Positions 1 through 8,267 of a stretch of 64,000 nucleotides of DNA are shown one piece after another. This DNA comes from Nocardiopsis potens DSM 45234 (lineage in GTDB: Bacteria; Actinomycetota; Actinomycetes; Streptosporangiales; Streptosporangiaceae). Each line of letters opens with the position of its first letter. The first letter of the stretch is position 1. The notes beneath the pieces were generated by a model. That model made no database searches, had not been told where the DNA came from, and saw only the letters and a list, made by a program, of their open reading frames with translations. Position numbers and translations under genes: made by a program. The stretch lies in NCBI RefSeq assembly GCF_000341105.1, contig NZ_ANBB01000063.1, positions 17,645 to 81,644 of the forward strand, read 5' to 3'.

Positions 1-3000
1 ACGTAGCGGACCCGGTCGTTGGAGCCGTCAGGGGTGTCCGGGTCGACCGAGACCAGAGCGAGCCGGTAGTCGGGCTCGGCGTTCTTGGCGTAACCGACCT
101 CGCTGGTGGTGACGGTGAAGTCGTCGGCCCCGATGACGCGTCCCTTGACCTCGATGAACATCAGGTGCCCGTCGGGTTTGACGGAACGGATGTCAAAGCC
201 CTTGTTGGAGTGGGGCATCTCCTCTGGGACCCTGCCGAGCCTGCGCTCAGCGGCCAGCACCGCGTCGACGGCGCGGCGCTCAGTGACCGCGGTGTCCAGT
301 GCGAAGCTGCTCGGGGAAGCGTTCTCCTCTGCAGCACCTCGTACGGTCGTGGCCGGAAGGACGAGCGCGGCACCGACGATCCGGGGAGGGCGGACGTGGA
401 CCTGGCCCTGGACGTTGAGATCGGCCTGTCGGCGCTCGAGCCGCGCTTCCAGAGAACGGGCGTGGTTCTGGGCGGTGGTCGGGGAAGTGCGGATCTTCTT
501 GCCGGCCGCCTGGTCCTCCGACAGCTTGATCGCTTCACTGTCCCAGTAGTTGATCTGGGCCATCAGGCGCTGTTGAACGAGTTTGCGCGTGCGATCGATA
601 GCCGGTGACAGCTTTGCCGCAACCTCTGCGCGGTGTTCGGGCAGACCGTATCGGACCGCCCACGACCGGGCGGTCTTCTCCACCCCGTCAACGAGCCAAG
701 GCGAGGACAGCGCGGAGGATACGGCGTCCGACAGGGCCTTGCACTGCCCGGAGTCGAGGCCGATGGGCAGGGTGAGATCGAGATAGGGTGCCGGTCCCGC
801 AGATTCTGCGGTGTCGTTCGGCAGGACGGACACGTACTGGAATCTCCTGCTGATGGAAACCCCTCGTCCGTCGGTCAGTTCTTCCAGGATCGCGACGATG
901 AGCTTGGGGGAGACCGCCGTTCCCTGAAGGAGAACGGCGCCCTGGGTGAGTGCATCGCCGTACCTGTCGAGGACCTCGGTGATGATGGCCTGCATCAGCG
1001 GATGGCCGGGGGCGATCAACTCGGCGTCCGGGCGTCCGGGCAGTACGACAGCGGACGGCTCGAAGGTGATGCGCGAGTAACGACGGCTGACGGACCGATG
1101 CTTCTCCCGCAGAACGGAGGGAACATGGGTCAGCTCGAACCGCTCTTTCTCCCGTTTGGCCACACGGCCGCCGAGATCGCGCAGGGCCTCCATGACGAAG
1201 GCCTGCACGAAGTACGGCTGCATGCGTCGGGCCCGTGCCTCATCCATCCGATGGCGCAGTTCGTCGAGCTCGTCCAAGCTGATCTCGGGCGTGGCCAGGG
1301 CACGCTCCTGGAGGAGCTCCTCCAGCCCCTCTGCCACGGAGTTGTCGATGACCTGTTCCAGATGGGCCCGGACATCGGGGCGTTCACCGTAGCGGATGGC
1401 CTGCATGAGCAGGTCGCGCAGGGGTTCGTTCGTGAAGGCGTTCTCGCCTAGGACGTCGAAGACCTTGCCGTCATAGGCCCGCCGTTGCTCCTCGATCTTG
1501 GTGAGAAGACGACGGAAGACCTGCCCTTCCCGAGTCTGGGAGGCTACGAGGTTCCACAGGCGGCAGACCTCCCGCTGGCCGATGCGGTGGATGCGACCGA
1601 ATCGCTGCTCGATCCGATTGGGGTTCCATGGCAGGTCGTAGTTGACCATCAGGTGAGCGGCCTGCAGGTTCAGCCCTTCTCCCGCAGCGTCGGTGGCGAT
1701 GAGCACATGGCAGCGGGGATCAGTGGTGAACTTGGTGGCGGCCTCACGGCGCGCCTGCCTCGCGGTACCGCCATGGATCGTGACGACGGCATCTTCATCG
1801 CCGCCGAGCAGAGTGGTGACCCGATCGGTGAGGTAAGCGAGAGTGTCACGGTGCTCGGTGAAGATGATGAGCTTGTGTGGAGCGCCGTTGGCGCCGGCGA
1901 GTCCGTCGTCGTGTGCCTTCACGATCAAGGACCGCAGCTCCTGCCACTTGCGGTCCACGCCTGATGTGCGGACGTCCTCGGCGGTCCTCTGCAGGGCGGA
2001 GAGGGCGGCGAGTTCGGCGTCCAGCTCGACAGTGGTGCGTGCCGCTGTAGCGGCGCCGAGGACCTCGTTTTCGGCGCGTTCGCGCTCGGCCGCGGTCAGC
2101 TCGTCGGAGTCGAACTCATCCGGGTCGAAGGAGAGCGTTTCCGCCTCGTGGATAAAGGTGCCGGACAGGATCTGTTCCCGGAGAGCGCGCAGTCTTGAGG
2201 CCCGGCGGCGGATCGACTGATAGATCGCCTCGGGGCTGGAAGCCAGCCGCCGCTGCAGGACGGTGAGAGCGAAGCCGACGGTGCGCTGTTTGCCGTCGGC
2301 CTGCTCGGCTCGGTTCATCTCCGTGCGGACGTATTCCGTCACTTCGTCGTAAAGACGCATCTCCGCAGGAGACAGCGTGTACTCGACGGTCTCGGCCACC
2401 CGTTCGGGGAAGAGGGGTTTACCGTCGAAGGTGAGCAGATCCTCCTTGACCATGCGGCGCATGAGTCCTGTCGTGTCGACCGAGTGAACACCTCGGCGAT
2501 ACTGGCCCTCGAACCGGTCCGGGTCCAACAGAGCAAGAAAAGCCTGGTAGTTGGCCTCTGACCCTGAATGCGGGGTTGCAGTCATCAGCAGGTAGTGACG
2601 AGTGGTCCGGCCCAGCAGCTGGCCGAGTTCGTAGCGTTGGGTACGCCTGAGCTTGTTGCCGTACCACGAGGCACTCATCCGGTGGGCCTCGTCGACGACG
2701 ATGAGGTCCCAATCGGTTTCGGAGAGCAGCGACTGCCATTCATCGTTGCGAGAGAGCTGGTCCATCCGCGCGATCAGCATCGGATTGGCCCGGAACGGGT
2801 CTCCGTCAGGGGCTGCATTGGCCAGATCTCGCGTCAGAACGGTCATCTCGATCCCGAACTTCTCCGCGAGTTCGGTCTGCCACTGTTCGACCAGCCCGCC
2901 AGGGGCGACGATGAGGCAGCGCTGTACATCTCCCCGCAGCAACAGCTCCTTGAGGTACAGGCCCGCCATGATCGTCTTCCCGGCGCCCGGATCGTCCGCG

Positions 3001-3374
3001 AGCAGGAAGCGCAGGGAACCGGGCTGAGGCAGCAGCGTCCCGTAGACGGCTCGGATCTGGTGGGGCAGCGGGTCGATGTTGCTCGTCTCCACGGCGAGCA
3101 TCGGATCCGACAGTCCCGCATGCCTCATGCGCAGAGCCTCCGAGGCGAGGCGGAACTGGGCAGGATCGGCATCGAACGACCACCGTGACTTCGGCGCCTC
3201 GGGACTCAGCGCAGTGATGTCATCGGGGAATAGCATTCGATCCGACAGATGGCCGGAGTCGTCACGTACCGTGACCTGTAGAGCCTCGCCGATCGAGGTG
3301 ACGGCCACGATTGTGGCCGTCCCCAGAGCCGGTCCTGTCAGGCGAACTCCAGGTCGGATCTCGTCGGCGTACAT
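1..3374 (-). CDS. SNF2/DEAD-type helicase with C-terminal DUF3883-like domain (3' end outside window)
   Basis: ATP-dependent DNA helicase/translocase of the SNF2 superfamily, open from the ATG at 3374 through the window edge (at least 1,124 residues, C-terminus missing). Visible motifs: Walker A DPGAGKT with Lys133, motif II DEAH at about 228-231, a motif-III-like LLMTATPHSG, and motif VI QRFGRIHRIGQ from residue 590. Residues from about 1040 (GFDIRSVKPDG...FIEVKG) look like DUF3883, a nuclease-like fold often joined to such helicases. An AGGAG-type site precedes the start. Helicases of this build are common in defence islands (DISARM DrmD is one example). The genes to the left, which would name the system, are not in view. 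Helicase call is firm; defence role is inference. Confidence 0.85.
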   Translation of the reverse strand, partial: MYADEIRPGVRLTGPALGTATIVAVTSIGEALQVTVRDDSGHLSDRMLFPDDITALSPEAPKSRWSFDADPAQFRLASEALRMRHAGLSDPMLAVETSNIDPLPHQIRAVYGTLLPQPGSLRFLLADDPGAGKTIMAGLYLKELLLRGDVQRCLIVAPGGLVEQWQTELAEKFGIEMTVLTRDLANAAPDGDPFRANPMLIARMDQLSRNDEWQSLLSETDWDLIVVDEAHRMSASWYGNKLRRTQRYELGQLLGRTTRHYLLMTATPHSGSEANYQAFLALLDPDRFEGQYRRGVHSVDTTGLMRRMVKEDLLTFDGKPLFPERVAETVEYTLSPAEMRLYDEVTEYVRTEMNRAEQADGKQRTVGFALTVLQRRLASSPEAIYQSIRRRASRLRALREQILSGTFIHEAETLSFDPDEFDSDELTAAERERAENEVLGAATAARTTVELDAELAALSALQRTAEDVRTSGVDRKWQELRSLIVKAHDDGLAGANGAPHKLIIFTEHRDTLAYLTDRVTTLLGGDEDAVVTIHGGTARQARREAATKFTTDPRCHVLIATDAAGEGLNLQAAHLMVNYDLPWNPNRIEQRFGRIHRIGQREVCRLWNLVASQTREGQVFRRLLTKIEEQRRAYDGKVFDVLGENAFTNEPLRDLLMQAIRYGERPDVRAHLEQVIDNSVAEGLEELLQERALATPEISLDELDELRHRMDEARARRMQPYFVQAFVMEALRDLGGRVAKREKERFELTHVPSVLREKHRSVSRRYSRITFEPSAVVLPGRPDAELIAPGHPLMQAIITEVLDRYGDALTQGAVLLQGTAVSPKLIVAILEELTDGRGVSISRRFQYVSVLPNDTAESAGPAPYLDLTLPIGLDSGQCKALSDAVSSALSSPWLVDGVEKTARSWAVRYGLPEHRAEVAAKLSPAIDRTRKLVQQRLMAQINYWDSEAIKLSEDQAAGKKIRTSPTTAQNHARSLEARLERRQADLNVQGQVHVRPPRIVGAALVLPATTVRGAAEENASPSSFALDTAVTERRAVDAVLAAERRLGRVPEEMPHSNKGFDIRSVKPDGHLMFIEVKGRVIGADDFTVTTSEVGYAKNAEPDYRLALVSVDPDTPDGSNDRVRY

Positions 3375-3559
3375 GGACTCCTCCTGGAGGGCCGCCGCCC
3401 CGGGAAAAGGGACAGTAGATAAGACGATCAGAACTCACTGTAGATGTCGGGTACGACCTCTTCGCTCAGCCGCTCGGTTCGAGACCTTCGCTTGCATGGG
3501 TGCTGAGCGAGTACCGTTCTCCTCCCCCGGCGGGCCCGCACTTCTGTAGTCCGGGGTGT

Positions 3560-4111
3560 TCAGCGCAGATGCCGGCGGACTTCGGCGGCGAATCGGGGGA
3601 CGCCGGTTCGTTCCAGAAGGGCGAGTACGCCGGGGACGGTGGCCGGTTCGCGGCGGTAGGAGGCGGCCTGCTTCTCCAGGACGCCGAGCGTCAACCCCGG
3701 GTAGAGGTCGAGCTGGTCGAGAAGGAAGTCGTCGGGGTGCACGGCCAGGACGTCGTAAGGCTTAAGCGCCGCGTCCGGGAAATCCTTGATGTTGAAGGTG
3801 ACGATTACCTCGGCGTTGGCCCGGACGGCGCCTGCGAGGACGTGCCGGTCCTTGGGATCGTTCCTCATGCCGGCGACCAGTGTTTCGTACCCGTGGACCA
3901 TCGCGTCGGGGAAGGCCCGGTTCATCTGTGCGATCCTGTGCCCCGCCTTTTCCGGGGCGATTCCTCGTTCGACGACGTTGCGGCTGAGTTCGTCAAGGAC
4001 ATCGGCGGACCACAAGGGGCGGTATGCGTTGGCGGCCGCGAGCCGCAGGAGCGTGTCGCACAGGTATGCGGGATAGAGGACGCAGGTATCGAGAAAGGCG
4101 GGAAAAGCCAC
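3560..4111 (-). CDS. PIN-domain ribonuclease (probable toxin)
   Basis: 183-residue PIN-domain protein, expected to be a Mg-dependent endoribonuclease toxin. The fold is shown by the N-terminal LDTCVLYP with Asp8, the DVLDELSRN acidic helix, DPKDRHVLAGAV, and the TFNIKDFP strand-turn near residue 113, which together supply the usual acidic active site. It starts with GTG, with a GGAAG-like site upstream. It lies 12 bp downstream of the HTH gene ending at 4124, same strand, as in toxin-antitoxin operons where the antitoxin comes first. It is longer than a minimal VapC (about 130 residues) because of a C-terminal helical extension. PIN fold is clear; toxin role is inferred from the gene pairing. 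Confidence 0.82.
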   Translation of the reverse strand: MAFPAFLDTCVLYPAYLCDTLLRLAAANAYRPLWSADVLDELSRNVVERGIAPEKAGHRIAQMNRAFPDAMVHGYETLVAGMRNDPKDRHVLAGAVRANAEVIVTFNIKDFPDAALKPYDVLAVHPDDFLLDQLDLYPGLTLGVLEKQAASYRREPATVPGVLALLERTGVPRFAAEVRRHLR

Positions 4112-4123
4112 GATCTTCCGTTC

Positions 4124-4591
4124 TCACCTGGTTTTCTCGGGAGACGCGGTCGCACCGTACAGGCCTGCTTCTTCGGCGTCGGCCGCCATCTGGTCCAGTG
4201 CCTGCTCTCGCTCGTGTCGAGTGCGTTCCTGGTAGTCGAGAACATCGCGGAGTAGCACTCGGCGATGTCGACCGCGCATGCTGAAGGGGATCTGCCCCTC
4301 GCTCAGGAGCCTCACCAGGGTGGGGCGGGAGATGCCGAGTAGGTCGGCCGCCTCCTGGGTGGTCAGCATGGTGTTGTGCGGAGCGATGGAGACCGCCAGC
4401 CCTTGTGAGAGCGCCGCCACGACATCGCGCAGGGCCGTGTAGAGCTCCTCGGGGACCTCGATCTCCGAGCCGTCCGGGCCGACCAGCCGTGCGCGCGGCT
4501 CGTGGTCGCCGGTCAGGTCACGGGCGAGCCTGGCCAGCTCGGAACGGTCGTCAGGGGGAAGGACTGTTCGCTCCCGCAGTGTCATCGTCAT
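4124..4591 (-). CDS. Excisionase-type HTH antitoxin partner of the PIN protein
   Basis: 155-residue protein. Residues about 75-125 (LTTQEAADLLGISRPTLVRLLSEG...RRVLLRDVLDY) form a MerR/excisionase-type winged helix-turn-helix, and the N-terminal half is a small domain with GPDGSEIEVPEELY. Such proteins typically act as the DNA-binding, autoregulating antitoxin of PIN toxins. I chose the ATG at 4591; another in-frame ATG is at 4585 and the open frame continues upstream. There is no strong SD; a TACGAT -10-like hexamer lies so close to the ATG that a leaderless transcript is possible. Tandem 10-bp repeats at 4593-4612 overlap it, consistent with self-repression. The role is inferred from context. 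Confidence 0.75.
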   Translation of the reverse strand: MTMTLRERTVLPPDDRSELARLARDLTGDHEPRARLVGPDGSEIEVPEELYTALRDVVAALSQGLAVSIAPHNTMLTTQEAADLLGISRPTLVRLLSEGQIPFSMRGRHRRVLLRDVLDYQERTRHEREQALDQMAADAEEAGLYGATASPEKTR

Positions 4592-4592
4592 G

Positions 4593-4612
4593 ACCCTATC
4601 GTACCCTGATCG
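4593..4612 (-). promoter_or_regulatory. Tandem 10-bp repeats over the antitoxin promoter
   Basis: On the plus strand ACCCTATCGT is followed directly by ACCCTGATCG. On the minus strand these give TACGAT, a -10-like hexamer, just ahead of the antitoxin ATG. Two adjacent near-direct repeats one helical turn apart are a plausible operator for autoregulation by the HTH antitoxin. Confidence 0.4.
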
Positions 4613-4886
4613 AAAAAAACGAAAATACTTTGGAGGTTTCTGTGGCCTGGGCGGGACGGCGCTCCGCCACACACTGTCGTCGTGCCTGTTCGGCACGGTC
4701 GTTCTCAGCCTCGACCGACGACATCGTCGCGGAGATCGCCGCGGCCTGGTACCGGGGCCAGCGGAGGCTTCCCTGTGGGGTGTGCGCCCGGGAGGGCAGA
4801 CGGGGCCGCCTGGTCCGGCTGCAGAGACGGGGCGGGGTGCCATGAGCTTCGATGGGACCACTGCTGGAACCGCTACCGGGGCACGG
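4613..4886. other. Intergenic stretch, no gene seen
   Basis: Between the antitoxin promoter and the tRNA-Ser terminator. It holds an A-tract (CGAAAAAAACGAAAAT near 4611-4626), which may belong to the antitoxin promoter. Short open frames here lack start signals and recognisable domains. Confidence 0.4.
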
Positions 4887-4921
4887 AGAAGGGGCACTGC
4901 CGGATCGACAGTGCCCCTTCT
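4887..4921 (-). terminator. Hairpin terminator downstream of tRNA-Ser
   Basis: AGAAGGGGCACTG and CAGTGCCCCTTCT form a perfect 13-bp stem around a 9-nt loop. It lies just 3' of the minus-strand tRNA-Ser and is expected to end its transcript. Confidence 0.75.
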
Positions 4922-4927
4922 GACCAG

Positions 4928-5014
4928 CGGAGGATATGGGATTTGAACCCATGAGGGGATTGCTCCCCAACCGCATTAGCAGTGCGGCGCCCTAGGCCTC
5001 TAGGCGAATCCTCC
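4928..5014 (-). tRNA. tRNA-Ser (anticodon GCT)
   Basis: An 87-nt class II tRNA. The acceptor arms GGAGGAT and ATCCTCC pair, the anticodon loop reads CTGCTAA with GCT as anticodon (serine AGC/AGU), a long variable arm follows, and the T arm contains GGTTCAAATCC. The discriminator is G and CCA is not encoded. Its 3' end faces the PIN/HTH/helicase patch, the usual orientation when a tRNA 3' end serves as an integration site. Confidence 0.95.
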
Positions 5015-5073
5015 TCGGCTCGCTCAAGACTACAGAGTACTGGGCCGCGGGCGCAAAACGAGCGGATCCGGGG

Positions 5074-5592
5074 TCAGGCGGTGGTGCGTTCGATCACCAG
5101 GTCGGCGTCGTCGCGGAGCTTGCCGACGGCGCGGGAGACGGTGCTCTTCACGGTGCCGATGCTGACGCCCAGGCGGTCGGCGATCTGCGCCTCGGTGAGG
5201 TCGTTGTAGTAGCGGAGGCGGAGGATCTGGCGCTGCCGGTCGGGGAGGCGGGAGATGGCGCGGTTGACCACGTCGGCCAGGTCGGAGCGGGCGGTGGGGT
5301 CGTCCACGCGCTGCTCGGGGATGTCGTCGGTGGGATAGATCTCCAGGCGGTTGCGGCGCCACTCGGAGATCTGGGTGTTGACCATGGCGCGGCGGACGTA
5401 GCCGTCCCGGGCCTTGGGGTTGGTGATGCGGTCCCAGGCGAAGAAGGTCTTGAGCAGCGCCGCCTGGAGCAGGTCCTCGGAGTCGGAGTGGTTGCCGGCC
5501 AGGGAGCGCGCGATGCGCAGCAGGGTCGGGCCGCGGTCGTTCACGTACTCGGTGAACTCTTCGTACCTCGTGCGCCGTACCGTCTCGGGCAT
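5074..5592 (-). CDS. SigE-family RNA polymerase sigma factor
   Basis: 172-residue ECF-like sigma factor. Region 2 is visible as LLRIARSLAGNHSDSEDLLQ followed by AWDRITNPKARDGYVRRAMVN (the -10-binding helix). Region 4 is LPDRQRQILRLRYYNDLTEA followed by IADRLGVSIGTVKSTVSRA, an HTH that reads the -35 element. Length and the short N-terminus YEEFTEYV match the actinobacterial SigE-family group (TIGR02983 type). The start is the ATG at 5592. No anti-sigma gene is adjacent: the next gene upstream is divergent and encodes a beta-barrel-like protein. The stimulus cannot be told from sequence. Confidence 0.9.
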   Translation of the reverse strand: MPETVRRTRYEEFTEYVNDRGPTLLRIARSLAGNHSDSEDLLQAALLKTFFAWDRITNPKARDGYVRRAMVNTQISEWRRNRLEIYPTDDIPEQRVDDPTARSDLADVVNRAISRLPDRQRQILRLRYYNDLTEAQIADRLGVSIGTVKSTVSRAVGKLRDDADLVIERTTA

Positions 5593-5933
5593 GGGATCAC
5601 CGGCCCCGGGGTCGCTCGCCGACCGTCGTCCGGCGAGTTCTTTCAGTCACATATCGTCCTTGATCACCACTTTTCCACGGTGGGGGCAACAGGCAGACAA
5701 GCCGGACACCATGTTCTGACAAACCGGGCGGCTCCGGATGATGCGGACGTCCTGCGGGGCAGGCGTTCCCGGTTCGGAGGGGCCGGGAGGGGTGGTGGAC
5801 GCCAGGCGTGTCGCCGGACAAGTGGGGGAATCAGGCGGAATGACGTCTTCGTCGGCGTGGGGAGTGTCCCGGCGGGGGCGCTTGACGAGAATGAGAAAAC
5901 GGGCAGTCGGGACAGTTGGGGCGAGGAGGGATG
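5593..5933. other. Divergent intergenic region, no gene seen
   Basis: Separates the sigma factor (minus) from the DPBB-like gene (plus). An A+T-richer stretch at about 5643-5690 is the likely position of the sigma gene promoter, but I cannot assign -35/-10 boxes with confidence. Open frames here are shadows without start signals. Confidence 0.4.
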
Positions 5934-6887
5934 ATGTCGGTTGATATAGGTGACCGATGGAGGTTCACCTCCGCTCTGCTCGGCGAGGAGGCCGCGCCGC
6001 CGCCGGACGGCCCGTCGCCCAGGGTGGTGCGCGGGGTGCTGCTGGACGTCAGCCAGCACATGATCGTGCTGGCCACCCCGGAGGGGGAGGAGCGGTTCCT
6101 GTTCGAGGGGGCCACCCGGTTCTGGCGCGGCCGCGAGGCCGCCCCCCGCGAACTGCGCCTCGGCGACGACGTGCTGGCCCGCTGCGCCCCCGGCGGGCGC
6201 TGGGTGGTCGACCGCGTCTGGGCGCAGCTCGGGCGGGTCACCGGAACCATCACCGAGGTGGACGGGGAGGCCGTCCGGGTGGACCCCGGGCACGGGCGCC
6301 CGGCGGTGGTCGCCGTCGTGCCCTACCGGGCCTCCGGCCGGATGGCCGTCCGCCACCCGCACCTGGAGCCGGGCCGCCTGTTCGACGCGATCGGCCTGCG
6401 CCGGGACGGCGAGGTGGAGGCGTCCGTCCCGGCCACCACCCAGCCGCCCTACCCGGTGGACCAGAGCCCGCGCCGGCCGCCGGCGCGCACCATGCCGCGG
6501 ACCGTCTCCGCCGTCGCCACCTGGTACGACCCCGCGGCCGGCCGGTCCGCGCACGACGACCCGCGCGCCCGCCTGCAGGGCGCCGCCTACCCGGCGCTGG
6601 ACTCCGGCGACGACTGCGGCCCCGGGTGCGACCGCACCGACCCCTGCCTGCCGCTGCCCCGGCTGTCCATCGGGGTCACCCTGGGGCTGAGCAACGACGA
6701 GACCGGGGAGCGCGTCGCCGTCCCGGTGATCGACTGCGCCTCGGCGCTGAGCCGGTTCTGCGACCGGTGCAGGGACTCCGGTTCCGAGGCGCGCGGCCGG
6801 CTGGCCGAACTGACCCTGCCGAGCTTCGTGGCGCTGGGCGGGCGCCCCGAGGCCGGCTGCGTTCCCGCGACCCTGAGGGTGGGGTGA
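5934..6887 (+). CDS. Putative double-psi beta-barrel (RlpA-like) protein
   Basis: 317-residue protein of unproved function. The C-terminal third resembles a double-psi beta-barrel of the RlpA/expansin type: ATWYDPAAG near the start, then LSIGVTLGLSNDETGERVAV, then PVIDCASALSRFC, matching the RlpA pattern of a WY strand, a 'V.V.....G' strand and an Asp-containing strand. Cysteines are unusually many (DCGPGCDRTDPC, FCDRC), suggesting disulfides or metal. No signal peptide or membrane segment is seen. The SD GAGGAGGG at 5923-5930 favours the ATG at 5934 over the one at 5931. The MauE-like gene begins 4 bp after the stop, so the two are probably one operon. Fold assignment is tentative. Confidence 0.55.
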   Translation: MSVDIGDRWRFTSALLGEEAAPPPDGPSPRVVRGVLLDVSQHMIVLATPEGEERFLFEGATRFWRGREAAPRELRLGDDVLARCAPGGRWVVDRVWAQLGRVTGTITEVDGEAVRVDPGHGRPAVVAVVPYRASGRMAVRHPHLEPGRLFDAIGLRRDGEVEASVPATTQPPYPVDQSPRRPPARTMPRTVSAVATWYDPAAGRSAHDDPRARLQGAAYPALDSGDDCGPGCDRTDPCLPLPRLSIGVTLGLSNDETGERVAVPVIDCASALSRFCDRCRDSGSEARGRLAELTLPSFVALGGRPEAGCVPATLRVG

Positions 6888-6891
6888 GCCC

Positions 6892-7878
6892 GTGCTCGCG
6901 ACACTGCTCCAGATCCAGCCGCCGATCGTGGCGCTGATGCTGCTGCTCGGCGCCGCCGCCAAGGCCGCGGATCGCTCCGCGGCGGGGCAGGGCCCCGCGT
7001 CCCTGCTGCCCCGGCCGCTGCACCGACCGTTCCGGCTGTTCGCGGTGGCGGTGGAGGCGCTGCTCGCCGTCGCGCTGCTGGTGCTCGGCGGCCCGCTGGG
7101 CGACCTGGCCCGCGGCGCCGCCGCGGTGCTGTTCGCCGCCTCGGCCGCAGCCCTGGTGCTGGTCCGCCGGCGCGACCCGGGGATGGGGTGCGGCTGCTTC
7201 GGCGGGCTGAGCACCACCCCGGTGGGATGGCGGAGCATCGGCCGCGCCGGACTGCTGGCGGCCGCCTCGGCCGCGTCCATCGGCGCGGCGGGCACCGGGG
7301 CCGCGGTCCTGGCCGGGCCGACCTGGGCGGCGGCCGGCCTTGCCGCGGTGGAACTGGGGGCGGTCCTGGCGCTCTCGCCGGAGCTGAACGAGGCGGTGGC
7401 GCGCGCCGCGGGCCGGGAGCCGTGCGAGATCCGCCCGGTCCCGGTCCGCCGCACCCTGGCCCGGCTGCGCGCGAGCGACGTGTGGCGGTCGGTCCCGGCG
7501 ACGCTGGACGCGGAGAAGCCGGAGCCGGTGGACGTGTGGCGGAACGGGTGCTGGCGGCTGTTCCGGTTCGACGGCCGCCGGTACGGGCGGCCGGTGCACG
7601 TGGTCTTCGCGGTGGAGCTGGACGGCCGCGACCCGCAGGTGCGCGCCGCGGTGATCGACATCGGCAACGGCGCCACCCTGGCGGTGCTGGGCGAGATCGC
7701 CGACGACGGCAGCACCCCGCTCCCGCGCACCCGGAACGGCGCCCCGCAGCCGACCAACACCGTGCTGCCCCGGACGGCCCGCCGCTTCCCGGGCCGGAAC
7801 ATCCCCGCGGCCCGCCGCACCCGCGACCGCACCGCCGACACCGGCATCCCCGACGCCGGCCCCGGAAGCCTGAACTGA
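6892..7878 (+). CDS. MauE/DoxX-like redox-associated membrane protein
   Basis: 328 residues, GTG start. The N-terminal half has four or five hydrophobic segments (about 10-24, 45-68, 72-92, 118-135, 137-158), and the loop between helices 3 and 4 carries MGCGCFGG. That CxCFG motif is the hallmark of MauE and related membrane proteins that handle disulfide transfer. The soluble C-terminal half (from about 175; VHVVFAVELDGRDPQVR) has no family I can name and ends in a basic disordered tail. It is translationally close to the Cys-rich DPBB-like gene upstream, so a role in that protein's oxidation is conceivable. That link is inference. Confidence 0.7.
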   Translation: MLATLLQIQPPIVALMLLLGAAAKAADRSAAGQGPASLLPRPLHRPFRLFAVAVEALLAVALLVLGGPLGDLARGAAAVLFAASAAALVLVRRRDPGMGCGCFGGLSTTPVGWRSIGRAGLLAAASAASIGAAGTGAAVLAGPTWAAAGLAAVELGAVLALSPELNEAVARAAGREPCEIRPVPVRRTLARLRASDVWRSVPATLDAEKPEPVDVWRNGCWRLFRFDGRRYGRPVHVVFAVELDGRDPQVRAAVIDIGNGATLAVLGEIADDGSTPLPRTRNGAPQPTNTVLPRTARRFPGRNIPAARRTRDRTADTGIPDAGPGSLN

Positions 7879-7925
7879 GCACCCGAGGGGAGCCCGGCAC
7901 CTGCCGCCCGTCCCGGGCGCACCCA

Positions 7926-8225
7926 CCTCGTCGAGCTCAGGGTCGTCGTCTTTTCCCGGCCCCTTCCTACTCGGGGAAACGAGACCGCCTCCGGTGGGCC
8001 GGGCAAAGATGACGACGCGGAGCTCGACGTCGTCGCGGTGGTACGACGATGTTGAGCCCAGGCCTGTTGCTTTTGCCCGGCCCACCGCCCCGGCGATCCC
8101 GCGCGGGACGCGTGTTCAGGGCCGGGAAAAAGCAACAGCCCTGGGCTCAACAGGGTGGGCGCGGGGCCGGGGACCCTGGGGAGGGCAGCGGCCCCTGGGC
8201 TCGACAGGGTGGGCGCGGGGCCGGG
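7926..8225. repeat. Dispersed palindromic repeat, copy A (convergent junction)
   Basis: A 300-bp intergenic element built of nested hairpins. CCTCGTCGAGCTCAGGG at 7926-7942 recurs at 23001 and, inverted, at 31965. The arm at 7942-7962 is complementary to 7996-8016. The arm at 8052-8083 pairs with 8119-8150 over 32 bp with only two mismatches. A 32-bp unit starting CCTGGGCTC occurs twice in direct repeat (8140-8171 and 8194-8225). It sits between two convergent genes. Confidence 0.85.
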
Positions 8226-8267
8226 CCCCGGAGGAGGGGCCGGGGCCCGGCGGGGGGAGGGGCGTGG

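Noticed and set aside
4630..4845. Short plus-strand open frame next to the tRNA
   Set aside because: Although GGAGG is close to its ATG, the product is Arg-rich without a recognisable fold and the region looks like plain intergenic DNA. Kept as unannotated.
5664..8150. An 828-codon minus-strand open frame over the DPBB/MauE genes
   Set aside because: Composition typical of an antisense shadow; the plus-strand genes have SDs, a CxCFG motif and membrane helices.
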